NCBI GenBank assembly: GCA_036505635.1
Contig: DASXTC010000053.1
Span: forward strand, 124,001-188,000
Length of the DNA: 64,000 bases
Reading direction: 5' to 3'
From: DASXTC01 sp036505635
GTDB lineage: Bacteria > Acidobacteriota > Polarisedimenticolia > JACPZX01 > DASXTC01
Position numbers and translations under genes: made by a program. Below the pieces are notes generated by a model, which was not told the DNA's origin, made no database searches, and saw nothing but the letters and a program-made list of their open reading frames with translations. Of the stretch, positions 52,872-61,732 are shown piece after piece; the stretch's first letter is position 1, and each line of letters opens with the position of its first letter.

Positions 52872-54431
52872 TCAAGCCGACCCATCGGTCCCCGTGCGAC
52901 GGCCCAGCCGCCCGAGCGCCTCGAGGGCGACGACACGATCGTCGAACGGTACGACTCGATTGCCGATGATCTGATAAGTCTCATGTCCCTTCCCGGCGAT
53001 GACGACCGTGTCCGACGGTCGCGCCGCCTTGATGGCCGCCTCGATCGCCTTGCGACGATCCGGTTGCACGTGGACCTCCCCGATCGTTCCGCCTTTGCCC
53101 GCGCCGGCCCGGGCCTCCTCGACGCCGGCCATGATCTCCTCGATGATCGCCTCTGGCTTCTCGCTGCGCGGGTTGTCCGAGGTGACGAAGACGACGTCGC
53201 CCAGCCGCGCCGCGTGCGCCCCCATCAGAGGGCGCTTGGTCCTGTCTCGATCTCCGCCGCAACCGAAGACCACGATCACCCGTCCGGCGGTGATTCCGCG
53301 GACCGTTTCGAGCAGGCTACGCAACGCCTCTTCCTTGTGCGCGTAGTCCACTATCACCGTGAAGTCCTGGTCGCCGACCTTCTCCATGCGGCCCGGCACG
53401 TGCGACACCGCCGCCGCCCCCGCCGTGACCGCGTCCCAGTCGATCCGCATCGCCCGGGCCGCCGCCGCGGCCGCCGCGACGTTGTAGCCGTTGGGCCGGC
53501 CGACGAGCGGAGAGGTCAGATCGAATCGTCCTTCCGGCGCCGCAAGCGTCAGGCGGAGGCCTGATGCCCCGGTCTCCATCGCGGCGATCCCGATCGTCGC
53601 CGCGGATGAGGTCCCGAACGTGATCCGCTTCGGCCATTGCCGTCTCTCCCCCCCTCCCCCCAGCTCCGAGGCCAGCCTGGCCCCCCAGGAGTCGTCGATG
53701 TTGATCACCGCGGTGGCCTGAGGCCCCAGCGTTTCGAACAGCGCGGCCTTGGCCTGGTAGTAGCTCTCCATGTCCCGGTGGTAGTCCAGGTGCTCCCGTG
53801 TGAGGTTCGTGAAGACCGCCACCTCGAATCCGATCCCGTGGACTCTCTTGAGGGCCACCGAGTGCGACGAGACCTCCATCACGCACGCGCCGCAGCCGGC
53901 CTCGATCATCCTGTCCAGGAAGCGATGGATGTCCGGCGCCTCCGGGGTGGTCCGATCGGCGGCGATCTCCTCGCCGCCGAGCCGATAGCTGACCGTCCCG
54001 AGCACGCCGCAGCCGACTCCCGCGGCCACGAGCATCTCTTCCAGGATCCGGCAGGTGGTCGTCTTGCCGTTGGTGCCGGTGACCCCCACCATCCTCAGCT
54101 TTTCGTCGGGCCGCCCGTGCAGCTCGCGCGCCATCACGGCCAGAGCGGCCCGCTCGTCCTCGACCTCGATGACGCGCGCAAGACGGTCCAGCTCCGGGGC
54201 TCCTTCCCGGCCCGGCCCCGTGACGATCGCCGCCGCTCCCCTGGCGACCGCCTCGTGCGCGAAGGCGAGACCGTCGGCCCTGGCGCCCCGGATGGCGACG
54301 AAGAGGACGCCGGGTCCGGCCTGCCTCGAATCATGCGTGATCCCGGTGACCTCGAGGCTTCCGATCCCCGGATCGCTTCCGCCGCGGAGCCACCGATGCC
54401 CGAACCCGCCGAGCAGGCGGCCGATCAACAT
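52872..54431 (-). CDS. murE: UDP-MurNAc-tripeptide synthetase MurE, meso-DAP type
   Basis: 519 residues from ATG 54431; GTG 54437, in a GTGA overlap with ftsI, is an alternative two codons upstream. P-loop GVTGTNGKTTTCRILEE, TTPEAPDIHRFLDRMIEAG and GKGHETYQ are conserved. The amino-acid specificity loop reads DNPRSEKP: DNPR marks enzymes that add meso-diaminopimelate, so the wall is of the common Gram-negative type. Confidence 0.96.
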   Translation of the reverse strand: MLIGRLLGGFGHRWLRGGSDPGIGSLEVTGITHDSRQAGPGVLFVAIRGARADGLAFAHEAVARGAAAIVTGPGREGAPELDRLARVIEVEDERAALAVMARELHGRPDEKLRMVGVTGTNGKTTTCRILEEMLVAAGVGCGVLGTVSYRLGGEEIAADRTTPEAPDIHRFLDRMIEAGCGACVMEVSSHSVALKRVHGIGFEVAVFTNLTREHLDYHRDMESYYQAKAALFETLGPQATAVINIDDSWGARLASELGGGGERRQWPKRITFGTSSAATIGIAAMETGASGLRLTLAAPEGRFDLTSPLVGRPNGYNVAAAAAAARAMRIDWDAVTAGAAAVSHVPGRMEKVGDQDFTVIVDYAHKEEALRSLLETVRGITAGRVIVVFGCGGDRDRTKRPLMGAHAARLGDVVFVTSDNPRSEKPEAIIEEIMAGVEEARAGAGKGGTIGEVHVQPDRRKAIEAAIKAARPSDTVVIAGKGHETYQIIGNRVVPFDDRVVALEALGRLGRRTGTDGSA

Positions 54432-54433
54432 CT

Positions 54434-56716
54434 TCACCGCATCGAGCTGCGGACAGGAATCGCGGCGCGCGCCGCGCCCGCTCCCATCTCCCGCTCCTCC
54501 GGGGACGTCCCGCCGGAGTCGATGGCCGGAGCGAACCGGCCCGGCCGCAGCGCGACCACCGCGCCCCGCGCGACGATCGTGCCCTCCGGTGGCTCCTGGG
54601 CCACGATGACGCCGTCGCCGCCGGGCGAATCCGCGCCCGCGGGGAGCAGCCGCGCCTTCAGCCCCACCCGGCTCAGATAGCTCACCGCGCGCCGGAGGCT
54701 GTGACCGCGCAGGTCGGCCAGAGCCACCGCGTCGCCCGCCGCCGCGACCCGTACCGCGGGCAGCGGCTTTGGCGCGGGCGCCACGAGCGCGGGCTCCGCT
54801 TCCTCCCGGCGGGCCGCGCTGCGCGACCTGGCCGCGCGCTGCATCTCCTTTTCCTTCTCCCTCTGCCGTCGCGCCTGCTCCACTTCGAGCTCCTTCTCGT
54901 CGACGGGGAGCGGCTCGGTCCATCGCAGCGCGTGCGCCTCGGCCACCAGCGTCGGCTCGTCCCCCTCAATCAGGTAACGGCCCTCCTCCGGAGGCACGCC
55001 GAGATACCTCAGCGACGGAAGCGCGATGCGGCGAAAGACCGGCGCCGCGATGTCGCCGCCGTGGTAGAGCGAGCCGCGCGGCTCGTCGAGCACCACCAGG
55101 ATCGTGAGAGCCGGTCTGGTGGAGGGGACGAAGCCGACGAACGAGGCCACGAACCGGCCGGAGGCGTAGGTCCCTTCGGGGCCGATCTTCTGTGCCGTGC
55201 CTGTCTTGCCCGCCACGCTGTAGCCCGGCATCCTGGCCGCCTTCGCGGTCCCCTCGTCCACCACGCTCAACATCATCCGCGTCAAGGTGCGGACGGTGCT
55301 TTCCTTGAGGACCCGTCTCACCGGCCGCAGGTCGGCCGGGGCCGTCTCGGAGCCGTCAGCCCCGGTCTCGCGCAGGACGATGCGGGGCGCGCGAAGAAGG
55401 CCTCCGTCGGCCACGACATTGATGGCCGTGACGAGCTGCAGCGGAGTCACGCTGACCTCCTGACCGAAGGAGATCGTGGCCTGCGACACTCCCGACCAGT
55501 CCTTCGGCTCCCGCACCAGGCCGCGCGCCTCTCCCGGGAGCTCGATGCCGGTCCTGGCGCCGAGCCCGAACCGGAGGATCGTCTCGTGAAAATCCTCCCG
55601 CTTGAGCCTCAGCCCGATCTTCATGACGCCGACGTTGCTCGATTGCTGGAGGATCTCGGTGGCGGTGAGCAGCCCGAACCTCTTGTGGTCGTGGATCACG
55701 GCGCGGCCGACCTTGAGCAGTCCGTTCTGGCAGTCGAACACCTCGTTGGGCCCGACGAGCTCCCTCTCGAGCGCGGAGGCCATCGTGATCACCTTGAAGG
55801 TGGAGCCGGGCTCGTACGCGTCGACCACTGCCCGGTTCTTCCGATGAGCGGCAGGAGAGTCCGACGGCCTGTTCGGGTTGTAGGTCGGCTCGTTGGCCAG
55901 GGCGAGGATTTCACCCGTGGCGGGCTCCATGACGATGACGCTGCCCTCGGCCGCGCCCGTGTCCTCCATCGCCTGCCTCAGCTCGCGCTCGGCGATGTGC
56001 TGGATCGTCTCGTCGATCGTCAGCGCGACGTCGCGGCCCGGCACCGGCTCGCGCCGCGCCGCCTTGAGGAAGCGCCGGCCGCGCGCGTCGCGCAGGGCGA
56101 ACATCTGCCCGTCCTTGCCGCGGATCCTGCCGTCCAGGGCGAGCTCGAGGCCGTCCATCCCCGTGTTGTCCATTCCGACCCACCCGAGCACGTGCGCGGC
56201 CAGACCCGCGTGCGGATAGAAGCGTCTGTGCTCCCGCTCGAACGCGATCCCCTTCAGGTTCAGGGCCGAGACCGCGGCGACCGCTGCGGGGTCGACCTTC
56301 CGCCTGATCCAGGTGAACAGCTTGTCGCCCGAGAGCTTCGCGGCCAGAGCCTGGGGGGAGATCGGCTGCGAACCGGGAAGACGGGACAGAACGGGCGCGA
56401 GCGCCGCCGCGGTGGCCACCGGGTCCTCGATCTCGGCTGGAACCGCATAGATCGAATCGACCTCGATGCTCATGGCCAGCTCCAGGCCGTTGCGATCGCG
56501 CAGGAGCCCGCGCCGCGCATCGAGCGTGATGATCTGCTCGTACTGGCGTCGCGCCAGGCCGCGCATCTCGCCGGCGCGGTGGATCTGAAGATCGACGAGC
56601 CGGTATCCCATGCCGCCCGCCCAGACCGCCATCGCGAGGCCGAGCAGGACGATCCGGCGCCGGAGCGCGGCCCGTCCCTCCGGTCCGTCGTCAGTTCGAA
56701 CGATGGTCGCGGACAT
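54434..56716 (-). CDS. ftsI: Septal penicillin-binding protein FtsI/PBP2 class with PASTA domain
   Basis: 760 residues. One transmembrane helix (~21-41), a pedestal domain, and a transpeptidase with SxxK in PGSTFKVI, SxN in QQSSNVGV and KTG in AGKTGTAQK. After the usual end (~residue 600) comes a Glu/Arg/Lys-rich stretch (EKELEVEQARRQREKEKEM), then a PASTA-like domain (AAGDAVALADLRGHSLRRAVSYLSRVGLKARLL ... VVALRPG) and a Ser/Arg-rich tail. A PASTA-bearing FtsI is more like Spo VD/firmicute-type than E. coli FtsI. It cross-links septal peptidoglycan with FtsW. Its start overlaps ftsL by 26 bp. Confidence 0.93.
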   Translation of the reverse strand: MSATIVRTDDGPEGRAALRRRIVLLGLAMAVWAGGMGYRLVDLQIHRAGEMRGLARRQYEQIITLDARRGLLRDRNGLELAMSIEVDSIYAVPAEIEDPVATAAALAPVLSRLPGSQPISPQALAAKLSGDKLFTWIRRKVDPAAVAAVSALNLKGIAFEREHRRFYPHAGLAAHVLGWVGMDNTGMDGLELALDGRIRGKDGQMFALRDARGRRFLKAARREPVPGRDVALTIDETIQHIAERELRQAMEDTGAAEGSVIVMEPATGEILALANEPTYNPNRPSDSPAAHRKNRAVVDAYEPGSTFKVITMASALERELVGPNEVFDCQNGLLKVGRAVIHDHKRFGLLTATEILQQSSNVGVMKIGLRLKREDFHETILRFGLGARTGIELPGEARGLVREPKDWSGVSQATISFGQEVSVTPLQLVTAINVVADGGLLRAPRIVLRETGADGSETAPADLRPVRRVLKESTVRTLTRMMLSVVDEGTAKAARMPGYSVAGKTGTAQKIGPEGTYASGRFVASFVGFVPSTRPALTILVVLDEPRGSLYHGGDIAAPVFRRIALPSLRYLGVPPEEGRYLIEGDEPTLVAEAHALRWTEPLPVDEKELEVEQARRQREKEKEMQRAARSRSAARREEAEPALVAPAPKPLPAVRVAAAGDAVALADLRGHSLRRAVSYLSRVGLKARLLPAGADSPGGDGVIVAQEPPEGTIVARGAVVALRPGRFAPAIDSGGTSPEEREMGAGAARAAIPVRSSMR

Positions 56717-57179
56717 CGGTTTCCGACTCCTGAACTGGGCGGGGCGTGCCGGCCCCGGCGACGGCGCCGCCCGAGGCGACGCGGTCCATGGTGGCCGGGC
56801 GTGCCGGCTTCAGCCTCGCCGTGTCGACCAGCACGACGGTGCCGGCGGGAGGCTGGGCGAGCCCGATCTGACCCGCCCCCACCTGCTCCACGCGCCCGAG
56901 GCTCTCGAGGGAAGCCTTCTCCAGACGGAGCTGGTGGTTGATCTCCACGAGACGATCGCGCTGGTTCTTGAGCTCCTCGATGCGATAGCCGGTTCGAAGC
57001 CACTCGGAGCTCTGCCGGATATAGAGCAGCAGCGGCAGGAGCATCACGAAAGAGAGCGACACGGCGAGCAGCAGCTCGCGCAGCCGGCCGCGGTCCGGCT
57101 CCAGGACGAGGGAACGGTTGAGCCAGGGGAGCTTCACCTGACCCCGTGGCCGCGCGGAGGCCGCGGCGTGGCGCCGCAT
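56691..57179 (-). CDS. ftsL: Cell division protein FtsL
   Basis: 162 residues; the ATG shares one base with the rsmH stop. A single transmembrane helix (LLLAVSLSFVMLLPLLLYI) is followed by a short coiled coil (GYRIEELKNQRDRLVEINHQLRLEKASLESLGRVEQVGAGQIGLAQPP), the FtsL/DivIC pattern. The family is too divergent for motif proof; the position between rsmH and ftsI decides the call. Confidence 0.85.
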   Translation of the reverse strand: MRRHAAASARPRGQVKLPWLNRSLVLEPDRGRLRELLLAVSLSFVMLLPLLLYIRQSSEWLRTGYRIEELKNQRDRLVEINHQLRLEKASLESLGRVEQVGAGQIGLAQPPAGTVVLVDTARLKPARPATMDRVASGGAVAGAGTPRPVQESETDVRDHRSN

Positions 57180-58249
57180 CAGAGCCGCTCCGCGGCGCGC
57201 AGCTTGGCGCTGCGGGAACGCGGATTCACCGCGATCTCCTCGGGTGACGGTCTCAGCTTGCGGATCGGCAGACTGACCAGGTCGGGCGTCGAGCAGGCGC
57301 AGAGGGGGAGGCTCCTGGGGCAGGAGCATCTGTGAGAGAGTTTGCGCAGGGTCTGCTTGACGAGGCGATCTTCGAGGGAGTGGAAAGTCAGGAGGACGAG
57401 CCTCCCCCTGGCCTGCAACGCCTCGACCGAGTCGAGAACGAAACCTTCGAGTCCTTCCAGCTCTTCATTGACGGCGATCCGGAGCGCCTGAAAGACGCGC
57501 GTGGCCGGGTGGATTCGGGCGCCGCGGCGCGGGTTGATCCTCTCGACGAGCCGCGCGAGCTCTCCGGTGGTGCGGACCGGGTCACTCTCGCGGCGCTCCA
57601 CGATGGCGCGGGCGATCCTGCGGGAGTGGCGCTCCTCGCCGTACTCGTAAAAGATGCGCGAGAGCTCCTCCCTGGTCTCCGAGGCGAGGATCCGGGCAGC
57701 AGTCCGACCCCCGGTGCGATCCATCCGCATGTCGAGGGGCTCGTCGCGCTGAAACGAGAAGCCCCGGCCCTCCGCGGCGAGCTGAAACGAGGAGATGCCG
57801 AGGTCCGCAACCAGCCCCGAGAGCCTGCCGTGCCCGCCGAGGGTGCGCTGGAGCACCGAGACGAGGTTCCGGTAGTCGTCATGCACCAGTGTCACGCGAT
57901 CGCCGAACCGCGCGAGACGCTCGCGGGCCCGCTCGAGCGACTCGGCATCGCGATCGATGCCGATGAGCCGGACGTCCGGGGACGCCGACAGGATCAGCTC
58001 CGCGTGCCCGCCCATGCCGACCGTCGCGTCCACGTAGAGCCCGCCTCTCCCCGGCTCGAGCAGGCCGAGGACCTCGCGCGGCATGACCGGCGTGTGAGCG
58101 GCGGGCGTCTCGCCGGGGGAGTCCGGACATCCGGGTTGCCTCGCGGGTCCCGCGTCCCGATCCCCGTCTCCCCCGGCCAGCTCGTGCGACGCAAGCAACA
58201 GCGGTGAGAAACGTCCTGGGCTGGTGATGGTCAGCGCGTCTTGATACAC
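57179..58249 (-). CDS. rsmH: 16S rRNA m4C1402 methyltransferase
   Basis: 356 residues from GTG 58249. The SAM site and family motifs HTPVMPREVLGLLEP, YVDATVGMGGHAELIL, GIDRDAESLERARERL, ADLGISSFQL, and the C-terminal TFHSLEDRLVKQTLR with a Cys cluster and PSPEEIAVNPRSRSAKLRAAERL are typical of RsmH (MraW). There are ~50 residues before HTPVM, longer than usual, so a downstream non-ATG start is possible. Confidence 0.92.
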   Translation of the reverse strand: MYQDALTITSPGRFSPLLLASHELAGGDGDRDAGPARQPGCPDSPGETPAAHTPVMPREVLGLLEPGRGGLYVDATVGMGGHAELILSASPDVRLIGIDRDAESLERARERLARFGDRVTLVHDDYRNLVSVLQRTLGGHGRLSGLVADLGISSFQLAAEGRGFSFQRDEPLDMRMDRTGGRTAARILASETREELSRIFYEYGEERHSRRIARAIVERRESDPVRTTGELARLVERINPRRGARIHPATRVFQALRIAVNEELEGLEGFVLDSVEALQARGRLVLLTFHSLEDRLVKQTLRKLSHRCSCPRSLPLCACSTPDLVSLPIRKLRPSPEEIAVNPRSRSAKLRAAERL

Positions 58250-58268
58250 AGCAATCCCCAGGTACGTG

Positions 58269-58712
58269 TCAGAGGCCGCGCGATGCGAGGTAGTCTTCCT
58301 CCTCGGGTTTCATCGGGTCGGCCTGCATCGTTTCCTTGAACTTCTTGTGGTTCCAGACTTCCAGGTAGTCCCTCTGCCCGATCACGACGACCTCCTCGTC
58401 GAGGGAGGCGTCGTTCCTCAGGCGCGGGTGGATCAGGAGGCGTCCCTGTGGATCGACCGAGGCCCTCTGGCCGTAGTAGCTGGTGCCGCGCCGGAACTTG
58501 CGCACTGCGGGCCTGGACGGAGGCTCCGCGTTGATCCTCTCGAGGACCCCCTGCCAGACGTGCGCGGGATAGAGACGCGCGCAGTCCCCCTGCACGCTGG
58601 TGACGTAGAAGTCCCCATTGCCGAACCTGTCCTGGATGAGCTTGCGGAAGTCGGACGGGATCTTGACCCGCCCCTTCTCGTCGACCTTCACGGTGAAGCT
58701 GCCATCCAGCAT
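58269..58712 (-). CDS. mraZ: Transcriptional regulator MraZ
   Basis: 147 residues from ATG 58712, giving the normal MraZ N-terminus (MLDGSFTVKVDEKGRVKIPSDFR). Two AbrB-like halves are visible: the first as above and the second around GQRASVDPQGRLLIHPRLRNDASL. A GTG at 58742 would add ten residues, but that segment is the operator array. MraZ represses the dcw promoter by binding direct GTGG repeats, and four such repeats lie just upstream. First gene of the cluster. Confidence 0.93.
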   Translation of the reverse strand: MLDGSFTVKVDEKGRVKIPSDFRKLIQDRFGNGDFYVTSVQGDCARLYPAHVWQGVLERINAEPPSRPAVRKFRRGTSYYGQRASVDPQGRLLIHPRLRNDASLDEEVVVIGQRDYLEVWNHKKFKETMQADPMKPEEEDYLASRGL

Positions 58713-58728
58713 CAGAGACCCGTCCGCG

Positions 58729-58762
58729 CCACATGGAGCCACATCGATCCACTATCGACCAC
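58729..58762 (-). promoter_or_regulatory. MraZ operator: four GTGG repeats at 10-bp period
   Basis: On the minus strand GTGG occurs at 58762, 58752, 58742 and 58732, each exactly 10 bp apart. They lie just downstream of the -10 and over the predicted start site, well placed for autorepression. Known MraZ sites are direct TGGG-type repeats with the same spacing. Confidence 0.7.
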
Positions 58763-58770
58763 GTGCGCAG

Positions 58771-58799
58771 ATACTATGAAAGGCGTCCAAGCCTGTCAA
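58771..58799 (-). promoter_or_regulatory. Sigma-70 promoter of the dcw cluster
   Basis: On the minus strand, TTGACA (58799-58794), a 17-bp spacer and TAGTAT (58776-58771). Predicted start near 58764, about 50 nt before mraZ. Confidence 0.75.
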
Positions 58800-58921
58800 G
58801 GAAAAAGACCATTTTTTTCTAGTGATTACGTCGTGGATCGCCGGGCCTAGATGAAGGGGTAGAGCATGCGTTCGACCCCAGATACAGGGGTCCGTCTCAG
58901 GACGAGACGGTGCGTCCTGCC

Positions 58922-58950
58922 TTGTGGCGGCGGGTGTGCTCTGATAGTCT
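58922..58950 (+). promoter_or_regulatory. Weak candidate promoter for pilT-like gene
   Basis: TTGTGG at 58922-58927, 17-bp spacer, TAGTCT at 58945-58950. The ATG at 58958 is only 8 bp further, so the message would be leaderless or nearly so. Confidence 0.3.
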
Positions 58951-58957
58951 CAGCGCG

Positions 58958-60022
58958 ATGCCATTCGACCTCGACGCCCTCCTCGGCGATGCCGAGCGCC
59001 GCGGCGCTTCCGACCTCCTCCTGGTGCCGGGCGCTCCCCCCACGATCCGACTGCACGGGGATCTCATGGCGGCGGGCCCGGGCACGGACCTGTTGGGCCC
59101 GGATGACGCGTCCGACATGCTCTCGGTCTTTCTTCCGCCGCAGCACAGCGAGGAGTTCCGCGCGGGGCACGCGGTCGATTTCTGCTTCGAGAAGCCGGGG
59201 ATCGGGCGGTTTCGCTGCAATCTCCACCGGGATCGGGGGGGGGTGGCGGCATCGCTGCGGCTCCTGCCCGAGACGATCCCGGACTTCAGCACGCTCAACC
59301 TGCCGGCGCAGGTGGCCCGTTTCGCCGAGGTGCTCAAGGGATTCATCCTCGTGGCGGGGCCGACCGGCGCGGGCAAATCAACGACGCTGGCCTGCCTCAT
59401 CGACATGATCAACTCGCGGCGCGCCGCCCACATCGTCACCATCGAGGACCCCGTGGAGTACCGGCACCGGCACCGGCGCGGCGTGGTCGAGCAGATCGAG
59501 GTCGGCGCCGACACCCCGAGCTTCGCCGCGGCGCTGCGACACACCCTGCGGCAGGATCCCGACGTGATCCTCGTGGGGGAGATGCGGGATCTCGAGACGA
59601 TCGGGATCGCGCTGACCGCGGCCGAGACGGGGCACCTGGTGCTGTCGAGCCTGCACACCAACGACACGACGCAGGCGATCGATCGGATCCTCGACGTCTT
59701 CCCGGCGCACCATCAGCCGCAGGTGCGCCAGCAGATCGCCCTGTCTCTCACCGGCGTGGTCGCGCAGCATCTGATCCCCGTCATGGACGGCAAGGGACGC
59801 GTGCCGGCCGTGGAGATCCTCGTGGCCACCGATGCCGTCCGGAACCTGATCCGCACCTCCAAGACCCATCAGCTCTACTCCACCATCGCCAACTCGAGGG
59901 CGGCGGGGATGCAGACGCTGGAGGAATCGCTGGCCGGCCTCTGCAAGAGACACCGCATCACCCGCGAGGACGCGCTGCTGCGTTCCACCCACGCGGACGA
60001 GCTCGAATCGCTGATGCGATGA
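58958..60022 (+). CDS. PilT-like type IV pilus retraction ATPase
   Basis: 354 residues from ATG 58958. N-terminal PilT domain (LLGDAERRGASDLLLVPGAPPTIRLHGDL), Walker A GPTGAGKSTT, Asp box (IVTIEDPVEYRHRHRRGVVEQIEVGADTPSFAAALRHTLRQDPDVILVGEMRDLETI), His box GHLVLSSLHTNDTTQAIDR and the C-terminal QQIALSLTGVVAQHLIP. The hexameric ATPase depolymerises type IV pili for twitching. No other pilus genes are in the window. It overlaps the next gene by 4 nt. Confidence 0.9.
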   Translation: MPFDLDALLGDAERRGASDLLLVPGAPPTIRLHGDLMAAGPGTDLLGPDDASDMLSVFLPPQHSEEFRAGHAVDFCFEKPGIGRFRCNLHRDRGGVAASLRLLPETIPDFSTLNLPAQVARFAEVLKGFILVAGPTGAGKSTTLACLIDMINSRRAAHIVTIEDPVEYRHRHRRGVVEQIEVGADTPSFAAALRHTLRQDPDVILVGEMRDLETIGIALTAAETGHLVLSSLHTNDTTQAIDRILDVFPAHHQPQVRQQIALSLTGVVAQHLIPVMDGKGRVPAVEILVATDAVRNLIRTSKTHQLYSTIANSRAAGMQTLEESLAGLCKRHRITREDALLRSTHADELESLMR

Positions 60023-60414
60023 CGCCGATCGAGATCCTCGACACGTACCGGACCTTCGCCGTCGTGGGACTCTCGAACCGTCCGGAGCGCCCGTCCTTCT
60101 CGGTGGCCTCGTACCTCAAGGAGCGCGGATACCGGATCGTGCCGGTGAATCCCCGCCTGGACGAGGTGCTGGGCGAGAGGTGCTATCCCGATCTACCGAG
60201 CATCCCGTTTCCCATCGAGGTCGTGGACATCTTCCGCCGCAGCGAGCTTGTGGGGCCCGTGGTGGACGACGCCATCCGGATCGGCGCGAAGGTCGTCTGG
60301 ATGCAGCTCGGCGTCATCGACGAGGGCGCGGCCGCGCGCGCCCGCGCGGCGGGCCTGCCGGTCGTGATGGACCGCTGCCCGGTCATCGAGCTGCGGCGGG
60401 CGGGGCGGCCCTGA
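60019..60414 (+). CDS. CoA-binding domain protein (YccU-like)
   Basis: 131 residues from ATG 60019, overlapping the pilT-like stop (ATGA). A Rossmann-fold CoA-binding domain is clear: FAVVGLSNRPERPSFSVASYLKERGYRIVPVNP, PIEVVDIFRRSE and the end GLPVVMDRCPVIE. This family resembles the CoA-binding half of succinyl-CoA synthetase without a catalytic domain; function is unknown, perhaps redox or CoA sensing. Translational coupling to pilT suggests co-production. Confidence 0.85.
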   Translation: MTPIEILDTYRTFAVVGLSNRPERPSFSVASYLKERGYRIVPVNPRLDEVLGERCYPDLPSIPFPIEVVDIFRRSELVGPVVDDAIRIGAKVVWMQLGVIDEGAAARARAAGLPVVMDRCPVIELRRAGRP

Positions 60415-60435
60415 CGGCCCGACCGGAGGTATGAT

Positions 60436-60738
60436 GTGACCATGCCTTCCGGGCCTGAAACCATCGAGCTCAATTGCCCCTGCTGCGGCGCCCTGGTCGT
60501 CATCGATCCGGCCACCCGCGCCGTGCTGCGCTTCGAGGCCCCCAGGAAGCCGCTGGCCTCCTTCGAGGAGATGCTCAAGGAGGTCGGCGAGTCGAAGAAG
60601 AAAACCGAGTCGAAGCTGCAGCGCGCCATGGAGGAGCAGCAGAATCGCGACGAGATCCTCGACAAGAAGTTCCGCGAAGCGATGAAGAAGGCGGAGGACG
60701 TGAAGGGGCCGCCGCCAAAGCCGTTCGACTTCGACTGA
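60436..60738 (+). CDS. Small Cys-pair, coiled-coil protein
   Basis: 100 residues from GTG 60436, 5 nt after GGAGGT; ATG 60442 is an alternative. The N-terminus has ELNCPCCGALVVID, one half of a zinc-ribbon-like site, then a long charged helix (FEEMLKEVGESKKKTESKLQRAMEEQQNRDEILDKKFREAMKKAEDV) likely to be a coiled coil and a Pro-rich end. Only one Cys pair is present, so metal binding would need a dimer. I do not recognise the family. Confidence 0.7.
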   Translation: MTMPSGPETIELNCPCCGALVVIDPATRAVLRFEAPRKPLASFEEMLKEVGESKKKTESKLQRAMEEQQNRDEILDKKFREAMKKAEDVKGPPPKPFDFD

Positions 60739-60743
60739 GGAGC

Positions 60744-61718
60744 TCAGAGCGCGGCGATCACTTCCTCGGAGGAAGCCGTCGCGGTGCCGACCTTGCCGAC
60801 CACCACGCCGGCCGCCGCGTTGGACAGCGCCGCCGCGTCGCGAAGCGATGCCCCTGCGGCCAGGCACAGGGCGAGCGCCGCCACCACCGTGTCCCCCGCG
60901 CCCGTGACGTCGAAGACCTCACGCGAGACGGCCTCGATGGCCAGGGGCGGGAGGCCCTCCTCCATCAACAGCATCCCCTTCTCGCCCCGAGTGAGCAGCA
61001 CGCCGCGGCACCCCAGCGTCTCCCGGATCGCCCAGCCCGCCCCGATCAGATCCTTCTCGCTCCTGAGCTTCAGCCCGCTCATACGCGAGGCCTCGGTCTG
61101 GTTCGGCGTGATGACCGTGATCGGCGTGTAGGATTTCCAGTGGCCCGGCTTGGGGTCCGCGACGACCGGAATCCCCCGCTTCGCGGCGGCCGGCAGCAGG
61201 CTGGCCAGCAGGACCGGCGTCACGCACCCCTTCTCGTAGTCCGACACCACCAGCGCGTCGGCCGAAGCACACCGATCGACGGCGAGCCGGACGAGACGCT
61301 CGACGGCGGCTTCATCGAGGGGGTCATCCTCCTCGCGGTCGTACCGGACCACCTGCTGGCCGTGCGCCACGATCCGGGTCTTCACCGTCGTGCGCCTTCC
61401 GGCCACCGCGAGCACTCCATCGGTGGGGACCTTCAGCCCGGCCAGCGACTCGCGCAGGCGCGCCGCGTCGGGCCCATCCCCGGTCACCCCCACGGGCCAC
61501 GCCGCGCCGCCCAGCGCCGCGATGTTGGAGACCACGTTGCCGGCGCCGCCCAGGTGGAAGCTCTCGCGCGCCACCTTCACCACCGGCACGGGGGCCTCGG
61601 GGGAGATCCGATCGACGGTGCCCCAGATGAACTGGTCGAGCATCAGGTCCCCCACGACGAGGACCTTTCTGCCCGCGGCGGCGGCGAAGATGCTCCGGGC
61701 GGTCCGAGCGTCCATCAT
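60744..61718 (-). CDS. hldA: D-glycero-beta-D-manno-heptose-7-phosphate kinase
   Basis: 324 residues from the first of two ATG codons at 61718. It is a ribokinase-family enzyme: VVGDLMLDQFIWGTVDRISPEAPVPVV, FHLGGAGNVVSNIAALG, TPNQTEAS and the anion-hole DVTGAGDTVVAAL. These match the kinase domain of HldE (RfaE). The nucleotidyltransferase half of bifunctional HldE is missing, so this is the stand-alone HldA type. It feeds ADP-heptose to the heptosyltransferases that follow. The Trm112-like gene precedes it by 14 bp. Confidence 0.85.
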   Translation of the reverse strand: MMDARTARSIFAAAAGRKVLVVGDLMLDQFIWGTVDRISPEAPVPVVKVARESFHLGGAGNVVSNIAALGGAAWPVGVTGDGPDAARLRESLAGLKVPTDGVLAVAGRRTTVKTRIVAHGQQVVRYDREEDDPLDEAAVERLVRLAVDRCASADALVVSDYEKGCVTPVLLASLLPAAAKRGIPVVADPKPGHWKSYTPITVITPNQTEASRMSGLKLRSEKDLIGAGWAIRETLGCRGVLLTRGEKGMLLMEEGLPPLAIEAVSREVFDVTGAGDTVVAALALCLAAGASLRDAAALSNAAAGVVVGKVGTATASSEEVIAAL

Positions 61719-61732
61719 CCCAGCCGCACCGC

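Noticed and set aside
58713..58742. GTG 58742 as the mraZ start
   Set aside because: It would put the four-copy operator partly inside the gene; ATG 58712 gives the normal family N-terminus.
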